Source of the DNA: Candidatus Omnitrophota bacterium
Lineage (GTDB): Bacteria; Omnitrophota; Gorgyraeia; M55B152
DNA length: 34,654 nucleotides
Assembly (NCBI GenBank): GCA_018399975.1
Contig: JAGYNU010000004.1
Location: forward strand, 1 to 34,654
Reading direction: 5' to 3'
The position numbers were made by a program, and so were the translations under genes. How positions within the stretch are numbered: position 1 is the stretch's first letter; each line of letters starts with the position of its first letter. Positions 8,868 through 16,658 of this stretch are shown here, in pieces. Under the pieces are notes generated by a model, which worked only from the letters and a program-made list of their open reading frames with translations, searched no databases and was not told the DNA's origin.

Positions 8868-10040
8868 ATGAAATATTTTAAGGTAGCTATAATAGTATGT
8901 TTGGTTATGATTTTTGAGTATTTTTTATCTTTGAATTTTGTTCAATCTCGTATGATTCGACAAGACTTTATATCTGTAGAAGATATATTAGTGAATGATG
9001 TTTTGGAATATAGGCATGCTAAAACAATCAAAGAAATACAAGGAATTTGCTCTGGGTATATTGAAGAAGAAAATTTATTATCTCAAGATAAATTGCAAGT
9101 AATATTAGATAAGTTAGTAGATAAAGGCCTAGTTATAAAAATAACATTATCCGATGGTTTAAATAGTCGGGGAGAAGATATTTATTTAAAGTTTAGAAGT
9201 AGAATTGTAAATGATGCGTTTATTAATAAAGTTCAGAAAATCCTTATAAACGATAAAGGCGATACTATAGGGAGATATGTTGTTCCTGAAATGACCCCTA
9301 AGGAATTCCATAGGCATTTAAATGAAATTAAAAATGAATTGATAGGTATTTATGTTAATAAATTTAAAGAAGAAGGTTTAGCTGAATTTTTGTCTGAAGC
9401 ATTTTATCAAGCTTTTAATATTATAGGAGATAGTTTAGCTGATATAAGAAAAGGCCTTATCTTTTCTATTAAAAAAGCTGATAAACTTATTGAATCTAAA
9501 AAAATTAATATCGATGAACTTCCTGTTTTTTGGAGTAATTTAGAGAATTATAAAAAAATACTTACGAAAAGAAATCGTAGAGAAGAAAGTAAAGAATTCA
9601 ACGCGTTATTTGATTTAATAATTTCTATCATAGGGATGAATATTGATGATGGAGCATTAAACCAAACAAATAAGTATTTAGATATATATTCTAAAGCAGA
9701 AGATGATTTCAATAAAGAAATATTAGGTGTTCTAATCTGTGGTTCATGGGCTAGGGGGAGGCCACTTGAAAGCACTGACGAAGATTTTGTTATAGTTTCT
9801 AATGTGTCTGGTCATGAAACTTTTGCGGGGGATTTTTTTAAACGTGTATTATATCAAATAGGTTTTAATGCAGTAGAGGTAGATACAGTGGATTTTTTAG
9901 CTATGGATAATATAAAGAAATGGGGTAAATATTTTTCACCTTATGCTGAGTTTATTGGATGGCAACCTTATATTATCATTACATTATCTCCTGAAAATTT
10001 AGCTTTGATTGAAAATGAAATAGATAAAATAGCTAAATAG
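8868..10040 (+). CDS. Membrane-anchored winged-helix/nucleotidyltransferase-fold protein
   Basis: A 390-residue protein. Residues 5-25 are hydrophobic (signal anchor or uncleaved signal peptide). Residues about 35-95 look like a winged-helix domain ending LDKLVDKGLVIKIT. A helical middle follows, then a polymerase-beta-type nucleotidyltransferase core: GSWARG (292-297) with the acidic triad DED (304-306) and a possible third acid in VEVDTVDF. The family moves a nucleotidyl group to a protein, RNA or small molecule; the substrate cannot be told here. A membrane segment before this normally cytosolic fold is unusual. The next gene pair (10684-11860) is a frameshifted paralogue of the same architecture and length. 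The ribosome site (AAAGG) is weak. The ATG was chosen because it opens the hydrophobic segment. Confidence 0.7.
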   Translation: MKYFKVAIIVCLVMIFEYFLSLNFVQSRMIRQDFISVEDILVNDVLEYRHAKTIKEIQGICSGYIEEENLLSQDKLQVILDKLVDKGLVIKITLSDGLNSRGEDIYLKFRSRIVNDAFINKVQKILINDKGDTIGRYVVPEMTPKEFHRHLNEIKNELIGIYVNKFKEEGLAEFLSEAFYQAFNIIGDSLADIRKGLIFSIKKADKLIESKKINIDELPVFWSNLENYKKILTKRNRREESKEFNALFDLIISIIGMNIDDGALNQTNKYLDIYSKAEDDFNKEILGVLICGSWARGRPLESTDEDFVIVSNVSGHETFAGDFFKRVLYQIGFNAVEVDTVDFLAMDNIKKWGKYFSPYAEFIGWQPYIIITLSPENLALIENEIDKIAK

Positions 10041-10683
10041 TATAAATACCCCTTCTTTTTAAGTTTATATGTTTCAAAAGGCTATTTAATTATTTTTGAT
10101 TTTAAACCTACCTTTTTGTTACTCTAAAAAATATTATTTTATTAAAATCACCTATATTTTGTTTTAAAATCTAAAGTTATCCACATATTATCAATAATAC
10201 ACTCTAACTCTTTTATTTACAGTACTTTATATTAAAAGTGCATATATTATCAAGTTAACATAACATATATTATCGGACGTTGTATTTTGATAAAGGGTAG
10301 AGGTTTAAACTCGTGCATTGAATATTTAAATATTTATTCCAGGGAATTTTTTATAATATCGGTAGGAAATTCTAGTTTTAATCTAATCTATTTTAATTGT
10401 ATCCAGTAATTGTGTAATTCTATTCTGTAGAATAAATTGGCGTTACTTGATATCTTAACCCTTTACTTTCTTCATATATTCTTCCTTCTAAGTTTTCTTC
10501 AACCATTACATACAACTTAAAATTTGAATCTGAGCTATCATTATATTTTTTATTTTATATATTCGCACAGGTGAAAATTACTAATTTTTTAAAAAAAAGA
10601 TATAAACTTGAAAATTTTCTTAAAATCAGGCATATTTATAGATATAGTAACAATATATATTTTAACAATAGATTCAATAAATT
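10041..10683. other. Long AT-rich spacer between the two paralogues
   Basis: About 640 bp without an intact gene. It holds a short coding-like fragment on the minus strand (10420-10554, listed separately), one perfect DnaA-box-like word TTATCCACA at 10177-10185, and several TATTATC words near 10186-10275. Nothing else was recognised. Confidence 0.5.
10420..10554 (-). pseudogene. Possible coding remnant on the minus strand
   Basis: Between two stops the minus strand reads 44 codons of plausible protein, including DSSDSNFKLYVMVEENLEGR and RYQVTPIYSTE before a TAG. The composition is balanced, unlike the low-complexity translations of the flanking AT-rich DNA. No ribosome site precedes the internal ATG. 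It may be the eroded end of a lost gene or a very small gene; the family is not recognised. Confidence 0.3.
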
Positions 10684-11860
10684 ATGTTATTACAATACTT
10701 CAGATTAATTACAGTTTTATGTTTAATATTTAATATTTTATTTTCCCCTATTATTATCTTTCTGTGTCTGAATTGTTTCAGTTTTCAATTCCATGTTGAT
10801 TTTAATGAATTTTCCAATGCAAATTTTCGTACAGTTAGAAACTTAGGATTAAAAAATTTCTTTTCTGGAAATCAGGGAAAATTTTTCACTATGGATTCTT
10901 TAAAGCAAAAGACAGGAACATCGGATTTAAAGCAGGAATTAGATAGTTTAGTAGATGAAGGATTTGTTATAAAGATTACTTCAGAAGAATTAGAAATGTC
11001 GACAGATATGACATTTTACGGAGTTTTAAGAAAAAGATTAGTTCCTGAAGATTTAAGTAATGAAGTTTCTGCCCTTTTTAAAGATGGAAATGAGCAAAGA
11101 GGATCTTGGTTTATTGGATTATATGAGGTTTCTGAACTTAAAGAAGATTTAAAAGGACTTTTTCAATTCAAAAAGTCTGTATTTCATTCAAAATATTTTT
11201 GGTGAAGAAAATATTGCTTTATTTGAAGAAAAAATATTTCCTTCCTTTTTAGAAATTTACGGAGATAATTTAGAGCGTTTCACAGGTCATTTATCCAGAA
11301 TGTTTGAAAAGATGAAACTTTTAGAATATTCAAAATATGAGAATCTAGAAGATTATGCCGATGAATTAATTGTTCAAGAAATGGATTTTTTCATAGATAC
11401 GCAGCTATATAATAATAAGGAACGTAATGTATCAAAGTTAATAAAGGAAATAGCTATAACACTGTATAATAGTATCCCAGAATTTAAATCTAGATTTTCT
11501 AAAAACGGAGATACTTTTGTAGGATTTATGATTTTAGGCAGCTGGGCATATTTAAAACCATCGCCGGATGCCGATTTGGATTTGGTTATAATAACCGATG
11601 GTCCTATAACTACTAAATCTTCCAGCGTTATAAGAGATGAATTGAAATATTTAATGCCTAAAGATATAGATAAAATTCAATATTTAGATTGCCAATTTTT
11701 AGATATTTCTAATCCAATTAGTTTTAATATCTTTAATTTTCCGAATAGCGTGCTTTTAATAAGAAATTTTATATTACTTACAGATACCTCTAAGAGTTTT
11801 AGTCAAATATTAGATTTGATATCCCAATATTATCATAATGGTAGATTAAACAAAAGTTAG
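10684..11860 (+). pseudogene. Frameshifted paralogue of the winged-helix/nucleotidyltransferase protein
   Basis: Two ORFs in different frames (10684-11205 and one used from about 11165 to 11860) together give the architecture of the 8868 gene. In order: an N-terminal hydrophobic segment, a winged helix ending LDSLVDEGFVIKIT, a helical middle, then GSWAYLKPSPDADLDLVI as the nucleotidyltransferase core. Removing one base restores 391 residues against 390 in the intact copy. The second frame has a stop at 11150, and the first ends at 11205, so the shift lies between; the A-run at 11170-11174 is the likeliest place. The downstream frame reads KSLYFIQNIFGEENIALFEE, aligning with the intact protein's GIYVNKFKEEGLAEFLSEAF. 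The break may be real decay, phase variation or an assembly error. If translated, the second half might restart at the ATG at 11300. No ribosome site precedes 10684. Confidence 0.75.
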
Positions 11861-12025
11861 TTTTTAATTATATTTTATTAATAGATTTTGTATGCCTGAA
11901 GATAATAGATTGGATATTTTTGTTATAGAATATGCTATCTATATATTAGACCAAAAATTAAATTGTTTTAATTGTTTTTCGAGGTATTTTACGAAAAGAA
12001 TTTTAATATGTAGAAGCTATTTTTT

Positions 12026-12550
12026 TTATTGGAAAGGTATTTTTATTAGTTTTATTTCATCTATCCATACTGTTCCTGTTCCATTAATAACTACATTTAG
12101 CTTTATATTTTTAGGTTTTTCATTTTTTCTTAAGAAAAATGAAGTTTGTTCTGTTGTCCAATTATTTGTTCCTGTTAATGGAGTTTGTAGGTCTCTTGAG
12201 AAAAATTCTCCTTTTCCGGGGAAATAACACCACATTTCCAAATAGGCTTGTCCTTTTAGATTTTCTGTTCGCATTTTTGCTTCGTAATTTAAACGAGCAT
12301 TTTCAACATTTATATCTTTGACTTCAAATAGTCTTATAGTAGTTGGGTTATCTACGGTTATTTTTAAAGAGCCTCTTCCGTCATTCGAGATTTTTTTATC
12401 AATTTTTACTACAGACTGTGTTATAACATTTTCTAAATTATTTAAAGGAAAACTCGCTAACTCAGCTTTTCTATTAGAAAATTTGGAACATCCTATTAGA
12501 AAAAGTAGTATTATAAAAATTATTAAAACGATATTTGTGTTTTTTTTCAT
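12026..12550 (-). CDS. Predicted lipoprotein with a jelly-roll-like domain
   Basis: A 174-residue protein. A type II signal peptide (MKKNTNIVLIIFIILLFLIGC) places the lipobox LIGC at about residues 18-21, so it is probably lipid-anchored. The mature part is beta-rich, with SLKITVDNPT, LEMWCYFPGKGEFFSRD and a closing GTGTVWIDEIKLIKI. These resemble jelly-roll carbohydrate-binding-module-like domains, where the WIDEIKL ending is frequent. Sugar binding is inferred only. It is the last gene of the leftward block and has its own promoter at 12600-12628. The AAGAGA upstream of the ATG is a modest ribosome site. The rightward ORFs overlapping it are shadows. Confidence 0.7.
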   Translation of the reverse strand: MKKNTNIVLIIFIILLFLIGCSKFSNRKAELASFPLNNLENVITQSVVKIDKKISNDGRGSLKITVDNPTTIRLFEVKDINVENARLNYEAKMRTENLKGQAYLEMWCYFPGKGEFFSRDLQTPLTGTNNWTTEQTSFFLRKNEKPKNIKLNVVINGTGTVWIDEIKLIKIPFQ

Positions 12551-12599
12551 ATATTTTATTCTCTTTATTTTATAAGGCTTCTTTATATTTAATTATATT

Positions 12600-12628
12600 A
12601 TAATACTACTGTAAAGGATAATCGTCAA
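12600..12628 (-). promoter_or_regulatory. Sigma-70 promoter of the lipoprotein gene
   Basis: On the minus strand, TTGACG (12628-12623), 17 bp, then TATTAT (12605-12600). It sits between palindrome copy 2 and the lipoprotein start, so this gene need not depend on read-through from the sirtuin gene. Confidence 0.7.
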
Positions 12629-12644
12629 GGCTTTTAAAATGTTG

Positions 12645-12685
12645 TAAGTAAACACTTTCTCGCCCGGCGTAAAAGTGTTTACTTA
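12645..12685 (-). repeat. Palindromic repeat with covarying arms, copy 2
   Basis: A 14-bp perfect stem, TAAGTAAACACTTT with AAAGTGTTTACTTA, around the core CTCGCCCGGCGTA. The core is identical to copy 3, but the outer arms are AAGTAAA/TTTACTT instead of AACTGAA/TTCAGTT. Its right-hand three bases (TTA, 12683-12685) are the stop codon of the leftward sirtuin gene. No U-tract follows on the minus strand. Confidence 0.88.
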
Positions 12686-13462
12686 AGTAATTTGATTATA
12701 TAGGTTCCATATTTCATCTAAAGTTTCAGCAGCCCCTGCAGGTATTTTTATATCGATTATGTCTGACACTTCAGTTGTTGAAGGGTTTATTTCGATTGTA
12801 GGTTTATTTGTTTGATTTGCTTTAAAAATAGGTTCCTGAATATAAGGAAAAGTGTTTGTTGTTCCGATTGAAAAGTAAATATCAAAACCTTTTGATACTT
12901 CTCTATTGAAAATTTGTATGTTTTTTTCCTTTAGCATTTCTCCAAAAAATACTACGTCTGGCCTAATGAAATTTTTACAATTTGGGCATATCGGTGGTAT
13001 TTTTTTGATATGACTGTAATCTTTTACTTCTTTTTCCCAGTTACATTTTGGACATATTAATTTATGCATATCACCATGTATTTGAATCACATTATTTGAG
13101 CCGGCTTTTTTATGGAAACCATCTATATTTTGAGTGAGAACCCATACTCGATTGAATTTTTTTTCCAATTTTGCGATTACTTCATGAGCACGATTAAATG
13201 TAGTATTTCTACAGCGTTTTTCAATTTGTAAAAGGTATTTCCAGGTTATTTCAGGTTTGGTTTGTAATGTTTGTCCAGCAAGTGCGATTTCTATAGGGAT
13301 TCCTTCATCAGTTTTTTTTTGATTATATAAGCCTCCTATACCATGATAAGTAGGTAATCCTGAATCTGCTGAAATACCAGCTCCAGTTACAAATAGAATA
13401 CTATTACAATTTTTAAGTAGATTTACAACTTTTCTTATTTGTTTTTTAATTTTTGGGTCCAT
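12683..13462 (-). CDS. Sir2-family NAD-dependent protein deacylase (sirtuin)
   Basis: A 259-residue sirtuin of normal bacterial length. Such enzymes remove acyl groups from lysine using NAD, releasing nicotinamide and O-acyl-ADP-ribose. Visible motifs: GAGIS (27-31), TQNIDGFH with catalytic His in IHGD (H129), zinc cysteines C137, C140, C159 and C162, and VFFGE (171-175). The usual PTFRG after GAGIS is PTYHG here, and the R-x-x-Y pair of desuccinylating class III enzymes was not seen, so deacetylation is the more likely activity. It lies 15 bp after a membrane-protein gene and probably shares its transcript. No clear ribosome site precedes the ATG. Its TAA stop is formed by the end of palindrome copy 2. 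Confidence 0.9.
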   Translation of the reverse strand: MDPKIKKQIRKVVNLLKNCNSILFVTGAGISADSGLPTYHGIGGLYNQKKTDEGIPIEIALAGQTLQTKPEITWKYLLQIEKRCRNTTFNRAHEVIAKLEKKFNRVWVLTQNIDGFHKKAGSNNVIQIHGDMHKLICPKCNWEKEVKDYSHIKKIPPICPNCKNFIRPDVVFFGEMLKEKNIQIFNREVSKGFDIYFSIGTTNTFPYIQEPIFKANQTNKPTIEINPSTTEVSDIIDIKIPAGAAETLDEIWNLYNQIT

Positions 13463-13477
13463 ATTGGTAAAGATTAA

Positions 13478-13984
13478 TCAGTGCCTTCTGGGTTTTAAAA
13501 GTTCTAGTATACCTATTCCAAGATAAGCCCATATTATATACCATAATCCCCTATTTATTTTTATTTGTAATACGAGTTTATTGAAATCTGTAGTTTTGAT
13601 TTTGTAAATTAAAATGCATGATATGGTTATTGCGATTAGTCCGAGTAGAAAGTTTAGCCATCGACTAGGAATAGTTCCCAAAGTTATAATTAGTATGATT
13701 AGAGCTAAAAGAGGAATGCTCCAGACTAAATAACTTTTTTTGTCGATATTTTTTATGCCCGGCTTTAAAAGATTAGCTATATTTATTATTAAATGTGCGT
13801 TTTTACTATTAGCAATTTTAGGAATATCAAATCCTTTAATATCAAATGAATTTTGTTTTTCCCCTGTTATTAAATTAGAAAATTTGGATGATTGAGCTTG
13901 TTCTATACTTATCCAGGGAAGAAAAAAAGATATTATAACTATTATAGATAAAATACTTATCAGGAATTTTAATATAGTGTCCAT
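13478..13984 (-). CDS. Four-segment membrane protein of unknown function
   Basis: A 168-residue protein with four predicted membrane segments: an N-terminal ILKFLISILSIIVIISFFL helix, then LVWSIPLLALIILIITLG, WLNFLLGLIAITISCILIY and GLWYIIWAYLGIGILELL. About 55 polar residues, probably extracytoplasmic, lie between the first and second. No catalytic motif or family was recognised. AAGGAG six bases before the ATG sets the start. A good promoter at 14020-14047 drives it. The sirtuin gene follows after 15 bp, so this is the first gene of a two-gene operon. Confidence 0.75.
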   Translation of the reverse strand: MDTILKFLISILSIIVIISFFLPWISIEQAQSSKFSNLITGEKQNSFDIKGFDIPKIANSKNAHLIINIANLLKPGIKNIDKKSYLVWSIPLLALIILIITLGTIPSRWLNFLLGLIAITISCILIYKIKTTDFNKLVLQIKINRGLWYIIWAYLGIGILELLKPRRH

Positions 13985-14019
13985 AATTGACTCCTTTTTT
14001 AAAATTTATTTTTTACTAT

Positions 14020-14047
14020 ATAATACTATGGAAATGGAATGTGTCAA
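14020..14047 (-). promoter_or_regulatory. Sigma-70 promoter of the membrane protein/sirtuin operon
   Basis: On the minus strand, TTGACA (14047-14042), 16 bp, then TATTAT (14025-14020). The predicted leader of about 28 bases ends in a good AAGGAG site. Confidence 0.72.
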
Positions 14048-14150
14048 GTTTAAAGAATAGTTTTGTGGATAGTTGTTTGTTGTGTTAGAGAAATATTTGT
14101 GGTTATTAGAATTACATTAAATAAATTGCATATATAAATTTCCCAACTTT

Positions 14151-14390
14151 TTATTTATGCACTTTATTTTCTTCTCTTGTTTTTATTAATAGTAATTTAC
14201 AATTAAATTTCTCTTCGATTGATTTAACAAGCAAATCGTATGATTTTTCTGGCAAATCTGCTTCAAATTTAATTATATTGGAACTTAAAAAATTGAAATG
14301 TGTATCTAATTTCAAATCGTCTATGTTTACTTTTCGAGTTCCTTTTTTTAAGTCTCCTTTTTCTAATACTATGCAGGTCATATTTTGCAT
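14151..14390 (-). CDS. Small protein of unknown function
   Basis: A 79-residue, mostly charged protein (MQNMTCIVLEKGDLKKGTRK at the start) without a membrane segment. The predicted pattern alternates strand and helix, with LLVKSIEEKFNCKLLLI near the C-terminus. No family was recognised. It is believable as a gene because a strong ribosome site (AAGGGGG) stands about seven bases before the ATG. It also has its own promoter (14484-14511) and a terminator-like hairpin within its leader, which suggests conditional expression. It stands alone: about 100 bp separate its stop from the next operon's promoter. Confidence 0.6.
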   Translation of the reverse strand: MQNMTCIVLEKGDLKKGTRKVNIDDLKLDTHFNFLSSNIIKFEADLPEKSYDLLVKSIEEKFNCKLLLIKTREENKVHK

Positions 14391-14407
14391 ATCTTTCCCC
14401 CTTCAAT

Positions 14408-14450
14408 AAAAAAAAGACAGTTATCTAATTATAACAAACTGTCTTTTTTT
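14408..14450 (-). terminator. Bidirectional intrinsic terminator or attenuator hairpin
   Basis: GACAGTT (14416-14422) pairs with AACTGTC (14437-14443), flanked by an A-run on the left and a T-run on the right, giving a U-tract in both directions. On the minus strand it lies 74 bp after the FAH-family gene, which it would terminate. It also lies within the leader of the 79-residue gene, downstream of that gene's own promoter. Confidence 0.85.
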
Positions 14451-14467
14451 ATTTTAACTATTTCCAT
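14429..14467 (-). CDS. Possible 12-codon leader peptide
   Basis: MEIVKIKKDSLL, preceded by AGAGGA very close to its ATG. Its stop codon falls in the loop of the terminator hairpin. A ribosome on this frame would cover the left arm of the hairpin, as in translation-coupled attenuators. No single amino acid is strongly enriched, so the sensed signal, if any, is unknown. It is a short ORF in AT-rich DNA and may be chance. Confidence 0.3.
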   Translation of the reverse strand: MEIVKIKKDSLL

Positions 14468-14483
14468 ATTTCCTCTAAATTTT

Positions 14484-14511
14484 ATGATACTACTATAATA
14501 TAGTATGTCAA
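14484..14511 (-). promoter_or_regulatory. Sigma-70 promoter upstream of the leader and small gene
   Basis: On the minus strand, TTGACA (14511-14506), 16 bp, then TATCAT (14489-14484). It lies between the FAH gene stop and the hairpin, so the hairpin is inside the transcript made from this promoter. Confidence 0.65.
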
Positions 14512-14523
14512 GTAAAAATATAT

Positions 14524-15291
14524 TTATATTTTTTTGACTTGGTTGGTCAATTTACCTATGTTTTCAATTTTTATTTCTATTATATCGTTACATTCCATTT
14601 TTCCTACTCCAGCAGGTGTTCCAGTAGAAATAATATCGCCTGGTAATAGAGTCATTATATTAGATATAAAAGATACAAGTGTTTGAATTGAAAAAATAAA
14701 ATTAGAAGTTGAAGAATTTTGTTTTAACTTTCCATTTAAATAAGACTGTATTTTTAAGTTAGATGTGTCTATTTCTGTTTCGATCCAAGGACCTAACGGA
14801 CAAAACGTATTGTATGATTTTGCTCTTGTCCATTGGATTTCTTTTTTTTGTATATTTCTTGCGGTTACATCATTAAGACAAGTATATCCTAATATATATT
14901 CACTAACTTTTTTTTCTGGTATATTTCTACCTCTTTTTTTTATTATTAAAGCTAATTCAGCTTCGTAATCTAATCTTCTTATTTTATTGGGATATATGAT
15001 GTCGTTTTGGTGTCCTATAAGGGAAGTTGCTGGTTTTAAAAATATAATAGGATTTTCAGGTATATCCATGTTTAATTCTTTTGCATGGTCTTTGTAATTT
15101 AAGCCAGTTAGTATTATTTTAGGGGAAGGTCCCGTTGGTGGTAATAAAGTTATCTTTTCAATCGGTATAATAGAGCTTTTAATTAAATTTATTTTATTGA
15201 AAGGATTTTGTTTTGATATTTTAATTACTTTTTTGTTTTTTAGCACACCCCATTGTTTTTTGTTTTTATATATGTATTTTAAGATTTTCAT
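14524..15291 (-). CDS. Fumarylacetoacetate hydrolase (FAH) family enzyme
   Basis: A 255-residue protein of the FAH superfamily. These metal-dependent enzymes hydrolyse or decarboxylate 2-oxo acids or isomerise dienoates (acylpyruvases, oxaloacetate decarboxylases, homoprotocatechuate-pathway isomerases). A short N-terminal domain leads to ILTGLNYKDHAKELN, FLKPATSLIGH, the metal-binding acids in DYEAELALII, then CLNDVTARN, and the end GDIISTGTPAGVG. All core motifs are present. An exact substrate cannot be assigned; with no aromatic-degradation genes nearby, an acylpyruvase or oxaloacetate-handling role is as likely as any. It begins 11 bp after the zinc-ribbon gene with no ribosome site, so translational coupling is likely. 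The terminator at 14408-14450 closes the operon. Confidence 0.85.
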   Translation of the reverse strand: MKILKYIYKNKKQWGVLKNKKVIKISKQNPFNKINLIKSSIIPIEKITLLPPTGPSPKIILTGLNYKDHAKELNMDIPENPIIFLKPATSLIGHQNDIIYPNKIRRLDYEAELALIIKKRGRNIPEKKVSEYILGYTCLNDVTARNIQKKEIQWTRAKSYNTFCPLGPWIETEIDTSNLKIQSYLNGKLKQNSSTSNFIFSIQTLVSFISNIMTLLPGDIISTGTPAGVGKMECNDIIEIKIENIGKLTNQVKKI

Positions 15292-15302
15292 AATAGTACA
15301 AA

Positions 15303-16061
15303 CTATTTATTATTAATCAGATAATCTTTTACGTCTTCAGGTATAGATTTCATTAATTTTTCTTTTTCTTCTGTTGGTAATATTTCATACATTAAGCGTC
15401 CGATTTCTTTTAACACTTCTTTATTTTTTCTATATCCGGGAGTAATTTGCTTTAAATAGTTTTTGTCCTTTTCTTTATCTCCTGTTAATCCCGAATATAT
15501 TTTTTTCATATCGTCTAAATTATTACAGAAAGAATTTATTTTATATTGATGAAGTTTGAGTATTTTTTTTGAGAATGCATTAGGATTTTTATTAAATACA
15601 TTTTCTGTCTTTTTGGAAAAGAGCGCTTTTTTTTTATTTAAAGTTATTGAATTTTTATAGAATTTTAGTGCTTCTTTGATACAGGATTCAGATAATGCTA
15701 CATAGTAATCTATGTCTTTATCGTTTTTGGTAATGATTTGCTTTAAAATATTAAAATTAAATAAAGCTAAGTTTGTATATTCGACTATATCGATTATATT
15801 TGATGGTTTATCTGTTTTGTTAATTTTTATTTTTTTAGATATGTTATAATCTTTATAGAAATTTGTAATATCGAAATAGAAAGTTTTTTCATGTCCACAC
15901 TGACTGCATTTTGTATCAATTACATCAACTGGTTTTTCATCTTTAGTTACTAAACGTTGTATCTCCCAATTTAGTGGGCCTTTCCCGCATTTTTCACAGT
16001 TGCGTAAAAATATATATAATTTTTCTTCTAAAACTGAGTTAGACTTTAATAAATTTTTCAT
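15303..16061 (-). CDS. Zinc-ribbon protein of unknown function
   Basis: A 252-residue soluble protein. The N-terminal 65 residues hold two CxxC pairs (CEKC near residue 20 and CSQC near 53) spaced like a zinc ribbon. The remainder is lysine-rich and helical (CIKEALKFYKNSITLNKKKA), followed by KIYSGLTGDKEKDKNYLKQI and a short C-terminal helix. No enzyme motif was recognised; a nucleic-acid or protein adaptor would be a guess. It lies third from the end of a probable five-gene leftward operon and is followed closely by the FAH gene. No ribosome site is visible. A possible TTGATT-17-TAACAT promoter lies just upstream, so it may also have its own start site. Confidence 0.6.
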   Translation of the reverse strand: MKNLLKSNSVLEEKLYIFLRNCEKCGKGPLNWEIQRLVTKDEKPVDVIDTKCSQCGHEKTFYFDITNFYKDYNISKKIKINKTDKPSNIIDIVEYTNLALFNFNILKQIITKNDKDIDYYVALSESCIKEALKFYKNSITLNKKKALFSKKTENVFNKNPNAFSKKILKLHQYKINSFCNNLDDMKKIYSGLTGDKEKDKNYLKQITPGYRKNKEVLKEIGRLMYEILPTEEKEKLMKSIPEDVKDYLINNK

Positions 16062-16136
16062 AAGTTATATTAAATATGTTAATATAAAATCCGGTATAAA
16101 TCAAATCTTAGTTTTGAAAAAAAGGTATAAAATTTT

Positions 16137-16655
16137 TTAAGGTTTTTCGTAATAATATATATAATAATAAGGGGTTAGTAAGGCTTGGTTTAATTCTTTA
16201 TGTATTTGCATTCCACATTTTTCTAAGGCTGCTATTACACATCTTGTGATGACTTTTAATCTGTTCCAGCAGCTGGGGTCTTCGGATTCCCCTTCTAATT
16301 CTAAATCTCCCGTGATGCTACTGATGGATATTGTATTTGTTGTTTTACGTATAATAATACTAACTTTATATTCGTATCCGTGACCGGCTGGAACTTGCAT
16401 ATCGTTTATTTCAAAAGGTAAGCTTAAATTGTTTATATCAGCTTTTTTAAATTTTTCTTTTAAATCTTGCACCAGTTTTTCTCCTCTTTTTGATGACATT
16501 ATTTCTTCAACCATTTCGTTGGGAGTATCTTCCTCTTTGGATTTTATAAATTGTTCTATTATATTTGGTTTTCTAACAGTACGGCTAAAACAATTACAAT
16601 TAAAAAAAAGAATAAATAAAACGGCTAATAGTATAATAATTTTAATATTTTTCAT
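16137..16655 (-). CDS. Secreted protein of unknown function
   Basis: A 172-residue protein with an N-terminal signal sequence (KNIKIIILLAVLFILFFNC). The NCNCF that follows could hold a lipobox-like cysteine or a cleavage site. The mature part begins helical (EDTPNEMVEEIMSSKRGEKLV) and becomes beta-rich (HGYEYKVSIIIRKTTNTISI), ending in a tyrosine-rich tail (TPYYYIYYYEKP). No family was recognised. Its ATG lies three bases after the stop of the kinase-like gene, so the two are almost certainly co-translated. A partnership with that kinase-like protein is inferred from the tight spacing alone. Confidence 0.6.
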   Translation of the reverse strand: MKNIKIIILLAVLFILFFNCNCFSRTVRKPNIIEQFIKSKEEDTPNEMVEEIMSSKRGEKLVQDLKEKFKKADINNLSLPFEINDMQVPAGHGYEYKVSIIIRKTTNTISISSITGDLELEGESEDPSCWNRLKVITRCVIAALEKCGMQIHKELNQALLTPYYYIYYYEKP

Positions 16656-16658
16656 ATT

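Noticed and set aside
10177-10185. Perfect DnaA box TTATCCACA (and TGTGGATAA inside the M50 gene)
   Set aside because: Single isolated words are expected by chance in AT-rich DNA. There is no box cluster, dnaA or dnaN, so no origin is claimed.
11892-12227. 111-residue rightward ORF
   Set aside because: Most of it is antisense to the lipoprotein gene, which has a signal peptide, lipobox and promoter. The first 45 codons are not recognisable.
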